A stretch of 64,000 bases of DNA from Rhodocyclales bacterium (GTDB lineage Bacteria; Pseudomonadota; Gammaproteobacteria; Burkholderiales; Rhodocyclaceae). The notes beneath the pieces were generated by a model, which was given only the letters and a program-made list of their open reading frames with translations, was not told the origin of the DNA and ran no database searches. Position 1 is the first letter of the stretch. Each line of letters starts with the position of its first letter. Of the stretch, positions 46,328 to 56,647 are shown in pieces. The translations under genes and the position numbers were made by a program. The stretch lies in the NCBI GenBank assembly GCA_016235025.1, contig JACRMV010000006.1, positions 108,951 through 172,950 of the forward strand. Direction: 5' to 3'.

Positions 46328-48628
46328 TCACGCCTCGACTAGTGGCAGCCGCGCCATGACCTGCGCTTCGAATTCCTCGACCGGCACCGGCTTGCCGAAC
46401 AAGTAGCCTTGAAAAAAGGCGCATCCCAGGCAGCGCAGCTGTGCGTGTTGCGTCTCGGTTTCCACCCCCTCGGCGATCACCTCCATCTCGAAACTCAGCC
46501 CCAGACCGATGATGGTCGCCACCATCACCGTATCGCCATGATCCGTCGTGATATCGCGCACGAAGGACTGGTCGATCTTGATCTGGTCGAGTGGCAGCCG
46601 TTTCAGGTAAGACAGCGAAGAATAACCGGTGCCAAAATCGTCCATCGAGAATCCCACGCCAACGGTCTTCAGCGCCTGCATCTTGGCGATCGTATCCTCG
46701 ACATCCTCCAGCACCAGGCTCTCGGTGAGCTCGAGCTTGAGCGCGGCCGGCGGGATGCCGTGCTTATGGAGAGCGGACAGCACCTGGGCGACAAAGTCGG
46801 CCTGGCGGAACTGCCGCGCACTGACATTCACCGCCAGCACCAGCGTGCTGAAGGACGGCCGATCCCGCCAGCACCGGAGCTGCGCACACGCCGTATCGAG
46901 CGCCCAGGCGCCGATGGGAACGATCAATCCCGTCTCCTCCGCCAGCGGGATGAAGTGCGCCGGCGAAACCAACCCGCGCCGGGGATGCCGCCAGCGCACC
47001 AGAACTTCCGCGCCGATGGGTCGCCCCCGATCATCCACCTGCATCTGATAGAACAGCCGCAGTTGCCGCTGCTCCAGCGCCAGGTGCAGATCGGCCTCCA
47101 GGGCAGCGCGGGTTTCTATGGCCGCCTGCATGGCCGGATCGAAAAAACGGATGGCATTGCGCCCCGCCGACTTGGCGCGGTACATCGCCATGTCCGCCCG
47201 TTGCAGCAACTGCTCAATGCTTTCGCCATGACCGGAAAAAACCACCACGCCGATGCTTGACGAACTGCGATGGACGATCTGCTCAGCGTCTCCCCCAGCG
47301 CGACGCCGGTGCAAGGAATACGGTTGCGCCAAGGCTTCCCGGATTTTTTCCGCCACCGTTTCAACCTGGATCACGGCATCCGCCAGCGTTTCTGACAAAT
47401 CCTCCAACATCACCACGAACTCGTCACCGCCCAGCCGCGCCGCGCTGTCCCGGTCGCGGATGCAGCCCCGGATCCGTTGCGCGACCTCCATCAGCAACTG
47501 GTCGCCGACATCGTGGCCATGCAGATCGTTGAGCGACTTGAAATGGTCCAGATCGAGGAACAGGAGCGCGCCGTGGCGGCGGGTACGGGCGCACGAGATC
47601 AGCGCCCTGTCCAGGCGATCGAGCAACAGCCGCCGGTTCGGCAATTTGGTCAGCACATCGTAGAACGCCAGGTCGTGAAGCTGTTCTTCCAGCCGCTTGC
47701 GTTCGGTGATGTCGAGGAAGGTTGCCACCGCGCCGACGCATTCATCACCCTGGATGAGAGGCTGCGCCCAGTATTCGACCGGCACCGCCGTTCCATCCTT
47801 GCGCCAGAATACTTCCTGATCGGTATGCGATGGCTGGTTGCACCTGAATGACTGGTACATCAGGCATTCGCTCGCCGGGTAGGGCGTGCCGTCGGCATGC
47901 GAATGATGGATCAGGCTGTGAATCGACCGACCGAGTACCTCGTCGGTGCTGGCGAAGCCGAGGATGCGCAAAAAGGCCGCGTTGACGAAAGTGCATCGGC
48001 CTTGGGTATCGACCCCGTACATTCCCTCGGCGAGCGAATCGACCGTCCGCTGCAGGTGCTCCCGCGATTCCTTCAACGCCTTCTGCGCCGCCTTGTGTTC
48101 GCGGATGTCGCGGCAGGAACCATAGACCTGTCCATTGGGCAGCACCACCACATGCAGTTCCATCGGAAGCCGGCAGCCATCACGGGTAACCAGACGGATT
48201 TCAAACACGCGGCGCTCCGTGGAAGAAACGATCGTTCGCGCGACCTCGCGATAGGCTTCCCGCCAGTCCGCCGGCACCAGATCGAACACCGTCATTGCCT
48301 GCAACTCAGCGCGCGAAAAACCCAGCAACTCGACCACGGCATCATTGACATAGGCGATGCGCCCGTCGCGCTCGACGATGAACACGGCATCCGGCGCGTT
48401 GCGCATCAGCATCTGCGTGCGTTCCTCGCTCTCGCGCAAGGCATGGATCATCGCCCGGTGGTCGGCCTCGGACTGCGCCCGCAATGCCGTGTGTTCGCGT
48501 TCCAGCCGGGCCAGCTCGGCGGCATTCTTGCGCGCCATGCGCCGCGCATGACCCAGCACGACAAACGAGCCGGCACAAGCAATCAGCGCGAAGGGAACAA
48601 TCAGCGAGGGGCTCCAGATTATCGGCAA
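46328..48628 (-). CDS. PAS-GGDEF-EAL c-di-GMP turnover protein
   Basis: 766 aa. An N-terminal TM (SLIVPFALIACAGSFVVLGH) and coiled coil precede two PAS domains (near 75-180 and 195-310). GGDEF is intact (RLGGDEFVVML), with an inhibitory RxxD site five residues upstream (RDRD). EAL keeps the catalytic set: EVLVRWRH, NVSARQF, ELTESLVLED, DDFGTGYSSL, KIDQSF and EGVET. It can therefore both make and degrade c-di-GMP. The annotated start is TTG at 48628, chosen because it retains the TM helix; the next ATG would lose it. Confidence 0.93.
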   Translation of the reverse strand: MPIIWSPSLIVPFALIACAGSFVVLGHARRMARKNAAELARLEREHTALRAQSEADHRAMIHALRESEERTQMLMRNAPDAVFIVERDGRIAYVNDAVVELLGFSRAELQAMTVFDLVPADWREAYREVARTIVSSTERRVFEIRLVTRDGCRLPMELHVVVLPNGQVYGSCRDIREHKAAQKALKESREHLQRTVDSLAEGMYGVDTQGRCTFVNAAFLRILGFASTDEVLGRSIHSLIHHSHADGTPYPASECLMYQSFRCNQPSHTDQEVFWRKDGTAVPVEYWAQPLIQGDECVGAVATFLDITERKRLEEQLHDLAFYDVLTKLPNRRLLLDRLDRALISCARTRRHGALLFLDLDHFKSLNDLHGHDVGDQLLMEVAQRIRGCIRDRDSAARLGGDEFVVMLEDLSETLADAVIQVETVAEKIREALAQPYSLHRRRAGGDAEQIVHRSSSSIGVVVFSGHGESIEQLLQRADMAMYRAKSAGRNAIRFFDPAMQAAIETRAALEADLHLALEQRQLRLFYQMQVDDRGRPIGAEVLVRWRHPRRGLVSPAHFIPLAEETGLIVPIGAWALDTACAQLRCWRDRPSFSTLVLAVNVSARQFRQADFVAQVLSALHKHGIPPAALKLELTESLVLEDVEDTIAKMQALKTVGVGFSMDDFGTGYSSLSYLKRLPLDQIKIDQSFVRDITTDHGDTVMVATIIGLGLSFEMEVIAEGVETETQHAQLRCLGCAFFQGYLFGKPVPVEEFEAQVMARLPLVEA

Positions 48629-48876
48629 GGACTTTATTCAGCAGGCTCGATTCGCCATGATACCCATGTTTCAAGCGCCAAGGAACGCGAACCGCCGGAC
48701 GCTTGCATTTGACTTAAAAGTCCGCCGCAGAGGTTCAGGGATAGTGCGGAGAAAAACCCATTCGCAGCTGTTTTTTCATTCCTCCGCGAGCCCTCTGTGC
48801 CCTTGCGCTCTGCGGCAAGGGGCGGGTTCTCAAATCAATCGCCCTGGCCCCTTGTCATTTCCGTACCGCACCCGGC

Positions 48877-50805
48877 TCAGTGGCCGCGCATCTCCAGCAG
48901 CAACTGGTTCATGCGCTTGACGAAGGTCGCCGGATCATCGAGCTGGCCCCCTTCGGCCAGCAGCGCCTGATCGAACAGCACCGCCGCCCAGTCGTCGAAA
49001 CGGGTTTCTTCCGTTTTCAAACGCTGCACCACCGGATGCTGCGGATTGATTTCCAGAATCGGCTTTGAGGTCGGCACCGCTTGCCCTGCCGCCTTGAGCA
49101 TGCGCGCCAGGTTGCCCGACATCCCGGCTTCGTCCGCCACCAGGCAGGCCGGGGAATCGGTCAGGCGATGAGTGATCCGCACTTCCTTCACCCGCTCGGC
49201 CAATGCGGCGGCAATTTTTCCGGTCAGTTCCTTGAATTCGTCGGCCACCGCTTCCTGCGCCTGCTTTTCGGCTTCGTCTTCCAGCTTGCCCAGGTCCAGC
49301 CCCCCCTTGGCGACGGAAGCGAGCGGCTTGCCCTCGAACTCGGTCAGGTGCGAGGTGACCCATTCATCGACCCGGTCGGACAACAGCAACACCTCGATGC
49401 CCTTCTTGCGGAACACCTCGAGATGCGGGCTGTTCTTCGCCGCATTGAAAGTCTCGGCGGTGACGTAATAAACCTTCTCCTGCTCCGGCTTCATCCGCGC
49501 GATGTAATCAGCGAGCGATACGGTTTGTTCCGGTGTATCGGCATGGGTCGAGGCGAAGCGCAGCAGGCCGGCGATCTTCTCCTTGTTGGCGAAGTCCTCG
49601 CCGATGCCCTCCTTCAGCACGCGACCGAATTCACCCCAGAACTTCGCGTAGTTCTCCTGTTCATTCGCCGCCATGTCGGCCAGCAGCCCAAGAACTTTCG
49701 CGGTGCAGCCCTTGCGGATCGCTTCGATATCTTTCGATTCCTGCAATATCTCGCGCGAGACATTCAGCGGCAGGTCGGCCGAATCGACGATGCCGCGCAC
49801 GAAACGCAGATAGACCGGCAGCAACTGCTCGGCATCGTCCATGATGAACACGCGCTTCACATACAGCTTGACGCCGTGGCGCGTGTTGCGATCCCACAAA
49901 TCGAACGGCGCATGCGCCGGAATGTAGAGCAGCTGCGTGTATTCGGTCTTGCCTTCGACGCGTGCATGCACCCAGGTCAGCGGGTCTTCGTAGTCATGGC
50001 CAACGTGCTTGTAAAACTCCTTGTACTGCTCCGCGGTGATCTCGCTCTTCGGCTTTGCCCACAAGGCGGAGGCCTGATTCACAGTCTCGTCCGTGTCCGT
50101 CACGACCTGCTCGCCCTTGTCCTTGTCCCACTCCTCCTTCTTCATCACGATCGGTTGCAGGATATGGTCGGAATAGGTGCGGATGATGGAGCGCAGCTTG
50201 TAGCCGGATAGCAGATCATCCTGCCCCTCGCGCAGGTGCAGCGTGATCTCGGTGCCGCGCGCGGCCTTCTCCGTCATTTCGACGGTGAACTCGCCGGCGC
50301 CTTCCGACTCCCAGCGCACCGCCTGATCGGATGCCAGGCCGGCGCGACGGGTCACCACCGTGACACGGTCGGCGACGATGAAGGAAGAATAAAAGCCGAC
50401 GCCGAACTGGCCGATCAATCCGGCGTCCTTCTTCTGGTCGCCACTGAGCTGCGAGAAAAATTCGCGCGTGCCCGACTTGGCGATGGTGCCCAGGTGGGTG
50501 ATCGCCTCCTCGCGGCTCATGCCGATGCCGTTATCGCTCACCGTGAGGGTGCGGGCCGCCTTGTCGTAGGCGACGCGGATACTGAATTCGCTGTCGTTTT
50601 CAAGCAGCGCCGCGTTGTGCAGCGCCTCGAAACGCAGCTTGTCACAGGCGTCGGCGGCATTCGAAATCAGCTCGCGCAGGAAAATCTCGCGGTTCGAATA
50701 CAACGAGTGGATCATCAGGTGCAGCAGTTGCTTGACCTCGGTCTGGAAGCCGAGTGTCTCGCGCGAAGCGGAGGAAGCAGTGCTGGAAGGTGTGGCAGTG
50801 GTCAT
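48877..50805 (-). CDS. htpG: molecular chaperone HtpG (Hsp90)
   Basis: 642 aa. The GHKL ATPase N-terminal domain carries [34 protein letters not shown] and [17 protein letters not shown]. The middle domain has [10 protein letters not shown], and a C-terminal dimerisation domain follows. The ATG at 50805 (MTTATPSS) is preferred to the upstream in-frame Met at 50841. It is a single gene; the 248-bp gap to the GGDEF-EAL gene shows nothing notable. Confidence 0.97.
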   Translation of the reverse strand: MTTATPSSTASSASRETLGFQTEVKQLLHLMIHSLYSNREIFLRELISNAADACDKLRFEALHNAALLENDSEFSIRVAYDKAARTLTVSDNGIGMSREEAITHLGTIAKSGTREFFSQLSGDQKKDAGLIGQFGVGFYSSFIVADRVTVVTRRAGLASDQAVRWESEGAGEFTVEMTEKAARGTEITLHLREGQDDLLSGYKLRSIIRTYSDHILQPIVMKKEEWDKDKGEQVVTDTDETVNQASALWAKPKSEITAEQYKEFYKHVGHDYEDPLTWVHARVEGKTEYTQLLYIPAHAPFDLWDRNTRHGVKLYVKRVFIMDDAEQLLPVYLRFVRGIVDSADLPLNVSREILQESKDIEAIRKGCTAKVLGLLADMAANEQENYAKFWGEFGRVLKEGIGEDFANKEKIAGLLRFASTHADTPEQTVSLADYIARMKPEQEKVYYVTAETFNAAKNSPHLEVFRKKGIEVLLLSDRVDEWVTSHLTEFEGKPLASVAKGGLDLGKLEDEAEKQAQEAVADEFKELTGKIAAALAERVKEVRITHRLTDSPACLVADEAGMSGNLARMLKAAGQAVPTSKPILEINPQHPVVQRLKTEETRFDDWAAVLFDQALLAEGGQLDDPATFVKRMNQLLLEMRGH

Positions 50806-50904
50806 CGAAATCCCCTGAAAATAAGAAACAAACAAAACCAAAAGCCGAATGTGGGGACAGTACGTGCCGTTTCAAGGGGCGGGCCGGTCTTCCTCTTTTC
50901 CTCT

Positions 50905-53625
50905 TCAGAGTGTCTGACCTGTACTCATTCGTCGCAACTCCGGCAGACAGGAACCACAGGAGGTGCCGCAGTTGTGTTTTGCCTGCACGGCGGCAAGATC
51001 CAGACCGCTGGCAAAGTCGGCGGTCAGTTCGTTTTCAGAAACATCAAAGCAGTTGCAGACGATGCGTCCGCGCACCGGGGCCGAGGCGGGAGGCGCCGCC
51101 AGCGGCGCGAAGAGCCACTTGCGCAGATCGCGCGTACTGCCGCCGCGCGCAATCAGGTCGAGCAGCCAGTCGGTGGCGCGTGTTTCATTGCACAGAAGCG
51201 CGCCAACCAGACGGTCGTCCTCGATCAGGGCCCGCTTGGCAATGTGCCGGCGCGTGTCGTTAAAGATCAGGGTAGCCGGCGTATCAAGCTCCAGGGCAGC
51301 ACTCAGCTCGGCCAGCAGTTCAGCCGTCGGCGGCGGCGTGCCCGCAGCGCCCCAGGCACGCAAAACGACGACGCCGGTCTCGCGCCCGGCCAAGGTCAGC
51401 GTCGCGTAGTCGAAGCGCGCCAGCCACGGGTGCAGCGCTTCGCGCAAACTTCCGTGGGCATCGCGGCGCAGCGCGACGACCTGCCAGTCCGTGGCGAATT
51501 TTTCTATCTGTACTGCCGCATGCTTGAGTTCGGGCTGTCGCGATACCGGGTCGGTGGCGGGCGACGTGAGCACATTGACCCCACGCCCGCGCATGAAGCG
51601 GCCGCCCCAGTGCATCGGGATAAAGCTCTGCGCCGGGCGCAGCGTGTTCGACGCCACGGCGCGCAGCAACAATGCGCCGCGCCGGCTCTTGACCTGCACC
51701 AGGTCACCCTCGCCCACGCCACGCCGCTCCATGTCGCGCGGATGCATTTCTATCGCCGGCTCCGGCGTATGCGCGTAAAGGCGCGGCACCACGCCGGTGC
51801 GGCTCATGCCGTGCCACTGGTCGCGCAACCGCCCGCTGTTGAGGTGCAGCGGATAGCGCGCATCGACCTTCTCGGCCGTTGCGCGGTGCTCGACGCTGAC
51901 AAACCGGGCGCGGCCGCTGGCCGTCTGGAAAACGCCATCGCCATAAAGACGCGGGGTGCCGCAGGTGGCCCCGGCAGGCAACGGCCATTGTTGCGGGCCG
52001 GCCGATTCGAGCAGGTCATACGAGAGTCCGCCGATGTCGAGGTCGCGGCCCAGCGTGCTGGCGCGATGTTCGTCGAACACCTGCTCGGCGTTTGCGTAGG
52101 GAAACAGCGTCTGCTCGCCGTATTGCGAGCGCCGACTTTTCAGGCGACTTTCCAGGCGCCGGGCGAAATCGGCGGCAATTTTCCAGTCGGCGCGCGCCTC
52201 GCCGGGCGGCGGCACGGCGGCGCGCACGCGTGAAATGCAGCGTTCGGAATTGGTCACCGTGCCTTCCTTTTCGCCCCAGCCGGCGGCCGGCAACAGCAGG
52301 TCGGCGAAGGCCGCCGTATCGGTATCAGGATCGACTTCCTGCACCACGACGAAGGGACAGGCGGCCAGCGCTTCATGCACGCGCGTGAGGTCGGGCAGGG
52401 ATTGCGCCGGACTGGTGCAGGCGACCCAGAGCGCCTTGATCTCGCCCCGGTGCATGGCCTCGAACAGGTCCACGGCGGTCAGCCCCGGCTTGGCCGGCAC
52501 GTCGGTGACGCCCCACAGCCGCGCCACTTCGGCGCGATGCGCGGGATTGGCCATGTCGCGGTGCGCGGGCAGCAGATGGGCCAGGCCGCCCACCTCGCGG
52601 CCGCCCATCGCATTGGCCTGCCCGGTCAGTGAAAACGGCCCGCAGCCGGGCTTGCCGATCTTGCCGGTGGCCAGATGCAGATGGATGATGGCGGCATTGT
52701 TGTCGGTGCCATGGGTGGACTGGTTAAGCCCCTGGCAGTAAAGCGAGAGCGCCGCCGGCGACTCGCCGAACCAGCGCGCGGCGGTGACGATATCGTCTGC
52801 CTTCACACCGCAGATATCGGCTGCCATGGCCGGCGTGTATTCGCGAACGACCGTGCGCAGCGCCTCGAAACCCTCGGTATGCGCCTGAATGTAGTCACGA
52901 TCGACCAGGTCTTCCCACAACAGCACATGCAGCATCGCGTTGTAGAGCGCAATGTCGGTACCAGGCAGGATGGCCAGATGCAGGTCGGCCGCCTCGGCGG
53001 TATCGGTGCGACGCGGGTCGACGACTATCATTTTCATCTGCGGCCGTGCCAGACGCGCCTCTTCGATACGGCGGAACAGCACCGGATGCGCCCAGGCGGT
53101 ATTGGAACCGGCGATCAGCAGGCAATCGGCATGATCGACGTCGGCATAGGCACAGGGTGGCGCGTCGGCCCCGAGCGTGGCCTTGTAGCCGGCCACCGCC
53201 GAGCTCATGCACAGCCGCGAATTGGTGTCGATGTTGTTGGTACCGATCAAGCCCTTGGCCAGCTTGTTGAAGACGTAGTAGTCCTCGGTGAGGAGCTGTC
53301 CGCTGACATAGAAGGCCACGCTGTCGGGGCCGTGTTCCGCGATGACGCTGGCAAACCGTTCGGCGGCGTGGTCGAGCGCACGATCCCAGGTCACGCGCTG
53401 GCGCGGCTCCGTGCGCGCCGTGCGCAGTTCCGGATGGAGCAGGCGATTCGCCATCGCCTGCGGCGTCAGCGTCAGGTGGAGCGTGCTGCCCTTGGTGCAT
53501 AGACGGCCAAAGCTGGCCGGATGAGCGGGATCGCCGCGCACACCGGTGATCCGGTCTCCTTCCGACTCGATGATGACGCCGCAGCCAACACCGCAGTAGG
53601 GACAGGTAGAGCGGGTTTCGTTCAT
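50905..53625 (-). CDS. nasA: assimilatory nitrate reductase, catalytic subunit
   Basis: 906 aa. An N-terminal 4Fe-4S site (CPYCGVGCGV ... LCTKG) leads into the Mo-bis-MGD domains (NTNSRLCMSSAVAGYKATLG with the Mo-ligand Cys, GSNTAWAHPVLFRRIEEARL, GQANAMGGREVGG). A C-terminal BFD-like 2Fe-2S domain follows (CNCFDVSENELTADF ... CGTSCGSCLPELRR). It reduces nitrate to nitrite in the cytoplasm. About residues 495-510 (ESRLKSRRSQYGEQTL) are extra sequence encoded by a dispersed repeat. It follows nirD by 43 bp. Confidence 0.94.
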   Translation of the reverse strand: MNETRSTCPYCGVGCGVIIESEGDRITGVRGDPAHPASFGRLCTKGSTLHLTLTPQAMANRLLHPELRTARTEPRQRVTWDRALDHAAERFASVIAEHGPDSVAFYVSGQLLTEDYYVFNKLAKGLIGTNNIDTNSRLCMSSAVAGYKATLGADAPPCAYADVDHADCLLIAGSNTAWAHPVLFRRIEEARLARPQMKMIVVDPRRTDTAEAADLHLAILPGTDIALYNAMLHVLLWEDLVDRDYIQAHTEGFEALRTVVREYTPAMAADICGVKADDIVTAARWFGESPAALSLYCQGLNQSTHGTDNNAAIIHLHLATGKIGKPGCGPFSLTGQANAMGGREVGGLAHLLPAHRDMANPAHRAEVARLWGVTDVPAKPGLTAVDLFEAMHRGEIKALWVACTSPAQSLPDLTRVHEALAACPFVVVQEVDPDTDTAAFADLLLPAAGWGEKEGTVTNSERCISRVRAAVPPPGEARADWKIAADFARRLESRLKSRRSQYGEQTLFPYANAEQVFDEHRASTLGRDLDIGGLSYDLLESAGPQQWPLPAGATCGTPRLYGDGVFQTASGRARFVSVEHRATAEKVDARYPLHLNSGRLRDQWHGMSRTGVVPRLYAHTPEPAIEMHPRDMERRGVGEGDLVQVKSRRGALLLRAVASNTLRPAQSFIPMHWGGRFMRGRGVNVLTSPATDPVSRQPELKHAAVQIEKFATDWQVVALRRDAHGSLREALHPWLARFDYATLTLAGRETGVVVLRAWGAAGTPPPTAELLAELSAALELDTPATLIFNDTRRHIAKRALIEDDRLVGALLCNETRATDWLLDLIARGGSTRDLRKWLFAPLAAPPASAPVRGRIVCNCFDVSENELTADFASGLDLAAVQAKHNCGTSCGSCLPELRRMSTGQTL
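52115..52145 (-). repeat. dispersed repeat copy 7, in-frame inside nasA
   Basis: The minus strand reads CTGAAAAGTCGGCGCTCGCA then ATACGGCG. It encodes LKSRRSQYG in a linker of NasA. The reading phase differs from that of the uvrC and mutS copies. Confidence 0.75.
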
Positions 53626-53630
53626 GGTTT

Positions 53631-53660
53631 CAGGAAAGTCGGCTCTGACAGGACGGCGCC
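53631..53660 (+). repeat. dispersed repeat copy 8 in the nirD-nasA junction
   Basis: CAGGAAAGTCGGCTCTGACA then GGACGGCGCC fills most of the 43-bp gap between nirD and nasA. A second CAGGAAAGT at 53670 overlaps the nirD stop, so a 9-bp direct repeat brackets the element. Confidence 0.75.
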
Positions 53661-53668
53661 GATCTGCT

Positions 53669-53980
53669 TCAGGAAAGTTTCAGCCAAACGGCATCGGCCT
53701 CGAGCCTGACCTCGAAGCGCCCGGCGCAGCCCTGGTCGGGCGCCACCGCCTGGCCGTCGGCGAGGCCGATCTTCCAGCCATGCAGCGGACAGGTCACGGT
53801 ATCGCCATGGACGATGCCCTGCGACAGCGGGCCGCCCTTGTGCGGACATTTGTCATGCAGGCCGAAGACCTTGTCATCGGCGGTGCGAAACAGCGCAATA
53901 TTCCCTTGCGCGGAGTCCACGACACGGCTGCCCAGCATCGGGATATCGTTTAACCCACAGACCTTGACCCAGCCGCTCAT
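53669..53980 (-). CDS. nirD: nitrite reductase (NADH) small subunit
   Basis: 103 aa with a Rieske-type 2Fe-2S fold: CPHKGGPLSQG and CPLHGWKIGL supply the Cys and His ligands. It partners NirB in NADH-dependent reduction of nitrite to ammonium. Its ATG overlaps the nirB stop by ATGA, so synthesis is coupled. Confidence 0.95.
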   Translation of the reverse strand: MSGWVKVCGLNDIPMLGSRVVDSAQGNIALFRTADDKVFGLHDKCPHKGGPLSQGIVHGDTVTCPLHGWKIGLADGQAVAPDQGCAGRFEVRLEADAVWLKLS

Positions 53981-56445
53981 GCCGTGACCTCCACCAGTTT
54001 GATGACTTCGTATTCGCGCCGCACCGCCTGCTTCTCCACCGCCTGTTGCCAGGGATCTTCATAATCCTGGAGCGCAAACAGCAGCCGCTGGTGCAGTTCC
54101 TTGCGGCGCACGGAATCCTCCACCACAGCCGCCTTGACATGATCCAGTCCGACGCGGGCGATGTAATGACAAGTCCGCTCGAGGTAGTACCCCTCTTCGC
54201 GATAAAGTTGCAGGAAGGCGGCGGAGTATTCCAGCACCTCCTCGTCGCTTTTGACCTTGCAGAGAAACTGGGCCACCTCGGTCTTGATGCCGCCATTCCC
54301 CGCCACATAAAGTTCGTAGCCGGACTCCAGGCCGATCACGCCGACATCCTTGATGCCGGCCTCGGCGCAATTGCGCGGGCAGCCGGAGACTGCCAGCTTG
54401 ACCTTGTGCGGGCTCCACATGCCGAGCAACATCTTTTCCAGCTTGACGCCCATGTCCATCGAGCGCTGGGTGCCGAAACGGCAGTGCTCGGCGCCAACGC
54501 AGGTCTTCACCGTGCGCAGCGACTTGCCGTAGGCATGACCGGACAGGATGCCGGCCTGGGCGAGGTCCGCCCACATCCGCGGCAGGTCTTCCTTCTTCAC
54601 GCCGAGCAGGTCGATGCGCTGGCCGCCGGTCACCTTGACCGTCGGCACATGGTACTTGTCGGCGGCGGCGGCAATCGCGCGCAACTCATCCGGCGTGGTC
54701 AGGCCGCCCATCATCCGCGGCACCACGGAATACGTGCCGTCCTTCTGGATGTTGGCATGGGCGCGCTCGTTGATGAAGCGCGATTGCGGATCATCCTTCG
54801 CTTCGCCGGGCCAGGTCGAAATCAGGTAATAGTTGAGCGCGGGGCGGCAGGAGGCGCAGCCATTGGGCGTCTTCCAGCCCAGGGTGCGCATCACGTCAGG
54901 AATCGTCAGCAGATGCTGCTCGCGGATGGCCTTGCGCACTTCGCCATGCGGGTGGTCGGTACAGCCGCACACCGGCTTGTTCTTCGACTCGGCCGGCTGG
55001 TAGGCGCCGCCGACGGTCGAGGCCAGTATCTGCTCGACCAGGCCGGTGCAGGAACCGCAGGACGACGAGGCCTTGGTGTGCTTGCGCACATCCTCGAGGG
55101 AAAACAGCCCGTGCTCCTTGATCGCCTTGACGATGGCGCCCTTGCACACGCCGTTGCAACCGCAGACTTCGGCCGTGTCGGGCATCGCCGCCGCGTGCGA
55201 CTGGCCGGCGTGACCGGCATCACCGACGTTGTTCTGGCCGAACATCAGGTGGTCGCGGATTTCGCGGATGCTCTGGCCGTCCTTGATCAGCTGGAAATAC
55301 CAGGCGCCATCGGCCGTATCGCCATAGAGCACGGCGCCGACCAGGGTGTCGTTCTTCACCACCAGTTTTTTGTACACGCCGCCCGACGGATCGTGGAGGA
55401 CAATGGCATCGACATTGCCTTTGCCGCTTTGCTCGCCCATGAAGTCGCCGGCGGAGAACAGATCGACGCCCGTCACCTTGAGCTTGGTCGAGGTCACCGA
55501 CCCTTGATAACGGCCAATACCCATCTGCGCCAGATGATTGGCGCAGACTTTGGCCTGCTCGAACAGGGGCGCGACCAGGCCATACGCCACGCCGCGGTGC
55601 GCCACGCATTCGCCCACGGCATAAATGCGCGGGTCATAGGTTTGCAGCGTGTCATTGACCACGATGCCGCGGTTGCAGTAAAGCTTGGCCGATTCGGCCA
55701 GCGCCGTGTTGGGGCGGATGCCGGCGGCCATCACCACCAGGTCGGCGGGAATCTCGGAGCCATCCTTGAATCTCACCGCGCCGACGCGACCGGACGAATT
55801 GGGCAGCAGCATTTCGGTCTGCTTGTTAAGCAAAAAGTTAAGCCCCTTGGCTTCCAGCGAGGACTTGAGCATATCGGCGCTGGCCTGATCCAGCTGGCGC
55901 TCCATGATCCAGTCGCCGAGGTGCACCACCGTCACCTCCATGCCGCGCAACTTGAGGCCGTTGGCCGCTTCCAGCCCCAGCAAACCGGCGCCGATCACCA
56001 CCGCATGCTTGTAGCTCGACGCCGCCGCAATCATCGTTTCGGTGTCGGCGATGTCGCGATAGGCAATCACGCCCGGCAGTTCCTTGCCCGGCACCGGCAG
56101 GATGAAGGGCAAGGACCCGGTCGCCAGCAACAAACGGTCGTAGACCGCTTCCGTGCCATCATCGGCAATCACCTTGCGTCCGATCCGGTCAATCTTCACC
56201 ACCGTCTTGCCTGTGTGCAGGGTAATGCCGTTGTCCTTGTACCAGTCGAGGTCGTTGAGCACGATATCGGCCAGCGTCATCTCGCCGGCCAGTACCGGCG
56301 AGAGCAGGATGCGGTTGTAGTTGCCGTGCGGCTCGGCGCCGAAGACGGTGATGTCGTAAAGGTCGGGGGCGAGTTTCAGCAGTTCCTCGACCGCGCGAAT
56401 TCCGGCCATGCCATTGCCGACGACAACCAGTTTCTGTTTCTTCAT
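53977..56445 (-). CDS. nirB: nitrite reductase (NADH) large subunit
   Basis: 822 aa. The N-terminal pyridine-nucleotide/FAD module (VVGNGMAGIRAVEELLK, VIGAGLLGLEAANGLKLRGM) is followed by BFD-type 2Fe-2S domains (CGCNGVCKGAIVKAI, SSCGSCTGLVEQIL) and the sulfite/nitrite reductase siroheme-4Fe4S core (CVGAEHCRFGTQ ... SGCPRNCAEAGIKDVG). It makes ammonium from nitrite. AGGAG at 8 nt precedes the ATG. A sigma-54 promoter lies 34-49 bp upstream. Confidence 0.97.
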   Translation of the reverse strand: MKKQKLVVVGNGMAGIRAVEELLKLAPDLYDITVFGAEPHGNYNRILLSPVLAGEMTLADIVLNDLDWYKDNGITLHTGKTVVKIDRIGRKVIADDGTEAVYDRLLLATGSLPFILPVPGKELPGVIAYRDIADTETMIAAASSYKHAVVIGAGLLGLEAANGLKLRGMEVTVVHLGDWIMERQLDQASADMLKSSLEAKGLNFLLNKQTEMLLPNSSGRVGAVRFKDGSEIPADLVVMAAGIRPNTALAESAKLYCNRGIVVNDTLQTYDPRIYAVGECVAHRGVAYGLVAPLFEQAKVCANHLAQMGIGRYQGSVTSTKLKVTGVDLFSAGDFMGEQSGKGNVDAIVLHDPSGGVYKKLVVKNDTLVGAVLYGDTADGAWYFQLIKDGQSIREIRDHLMFGQNNVGDAGHAGQSHAAAMPDTAEVCGCNGVCKGAIVKAIKEHGLFSLEDVRKHTKASSSCGSCTGLVEQILASTVGGAYQPAESKNKPVCGCTDHPHGEVRKAIREQHLLTIPDVMRTLGWKTPNGCASCRPALNYYLISTWPGEAKDDPQSRFINERAHANIQKDGTYSVVPRMMGGLTTPDELRAIAAAADKYHVPTVKVTGGQRIDLLGVKKEDLPRMWADLAQAGILSGHAYGKSLRTVKTCVGAEHCRFGTQRSMDMGVKLEKMLLGMWSPHKVKLAVSGCPRNCAEAGIKDVGVIGLESGYELYVAGNGGIKTEVAQFLCKVKSDEEVLEYSAAFLQLYREEGYYLERTCHYIARVGLDHVKAAVVEDSVRRKELHQRLLFALQDYEDPWQQAVEKQAVRREYEVIKLVEVTA

Positions 56446-56478
56446 TGATGCTCTCCTGCCAGGGTCATACTCATGTTT

Positions 56479-56494
56479 AGCAAGTTATGTGCCT
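56479..56494 (-). promoter_or_regulatory. sigma-54 (RpoN) promoter of nirBD-nasA
   Basis: The minus strand reads AGGCACATAACTTGCT, matching GGCAC-N5-TTGCT with the invariant GG and GC ten bases apart. Transcription would start near 56468 and give a short leader containing the ribosome binding site. Confidence 0.75.
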
Positions 56495-56588
56495 CCAATT
56501 CGAGAGCCTGCATGACACTCCAACCCGTTGATTTAGAATGCTGCCGCGCTCACTGATGCGGGTTTCTTGAGGCCACCCGGATTTACCT

Positions 56589-56605
56589 TGCACCGCAGCA
56601 GTGCC
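56589..56605. promoter_or_regulatory. candidate NtrC-binding site
   Basis: TGCACCGCAGCAGTGCC is close to TGCACC-N5-GGTGCA, with four of six positions in the right half. It lies about 120 bp upstream of the inferred start, typical for an NtrC enhancer. A single imperfect site only. Confidence 0.4.
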
Positions 56606-56647
56606 TGTATTCCACGACGCCCGAAAATGGGGCGTGAATGGAGCGTT

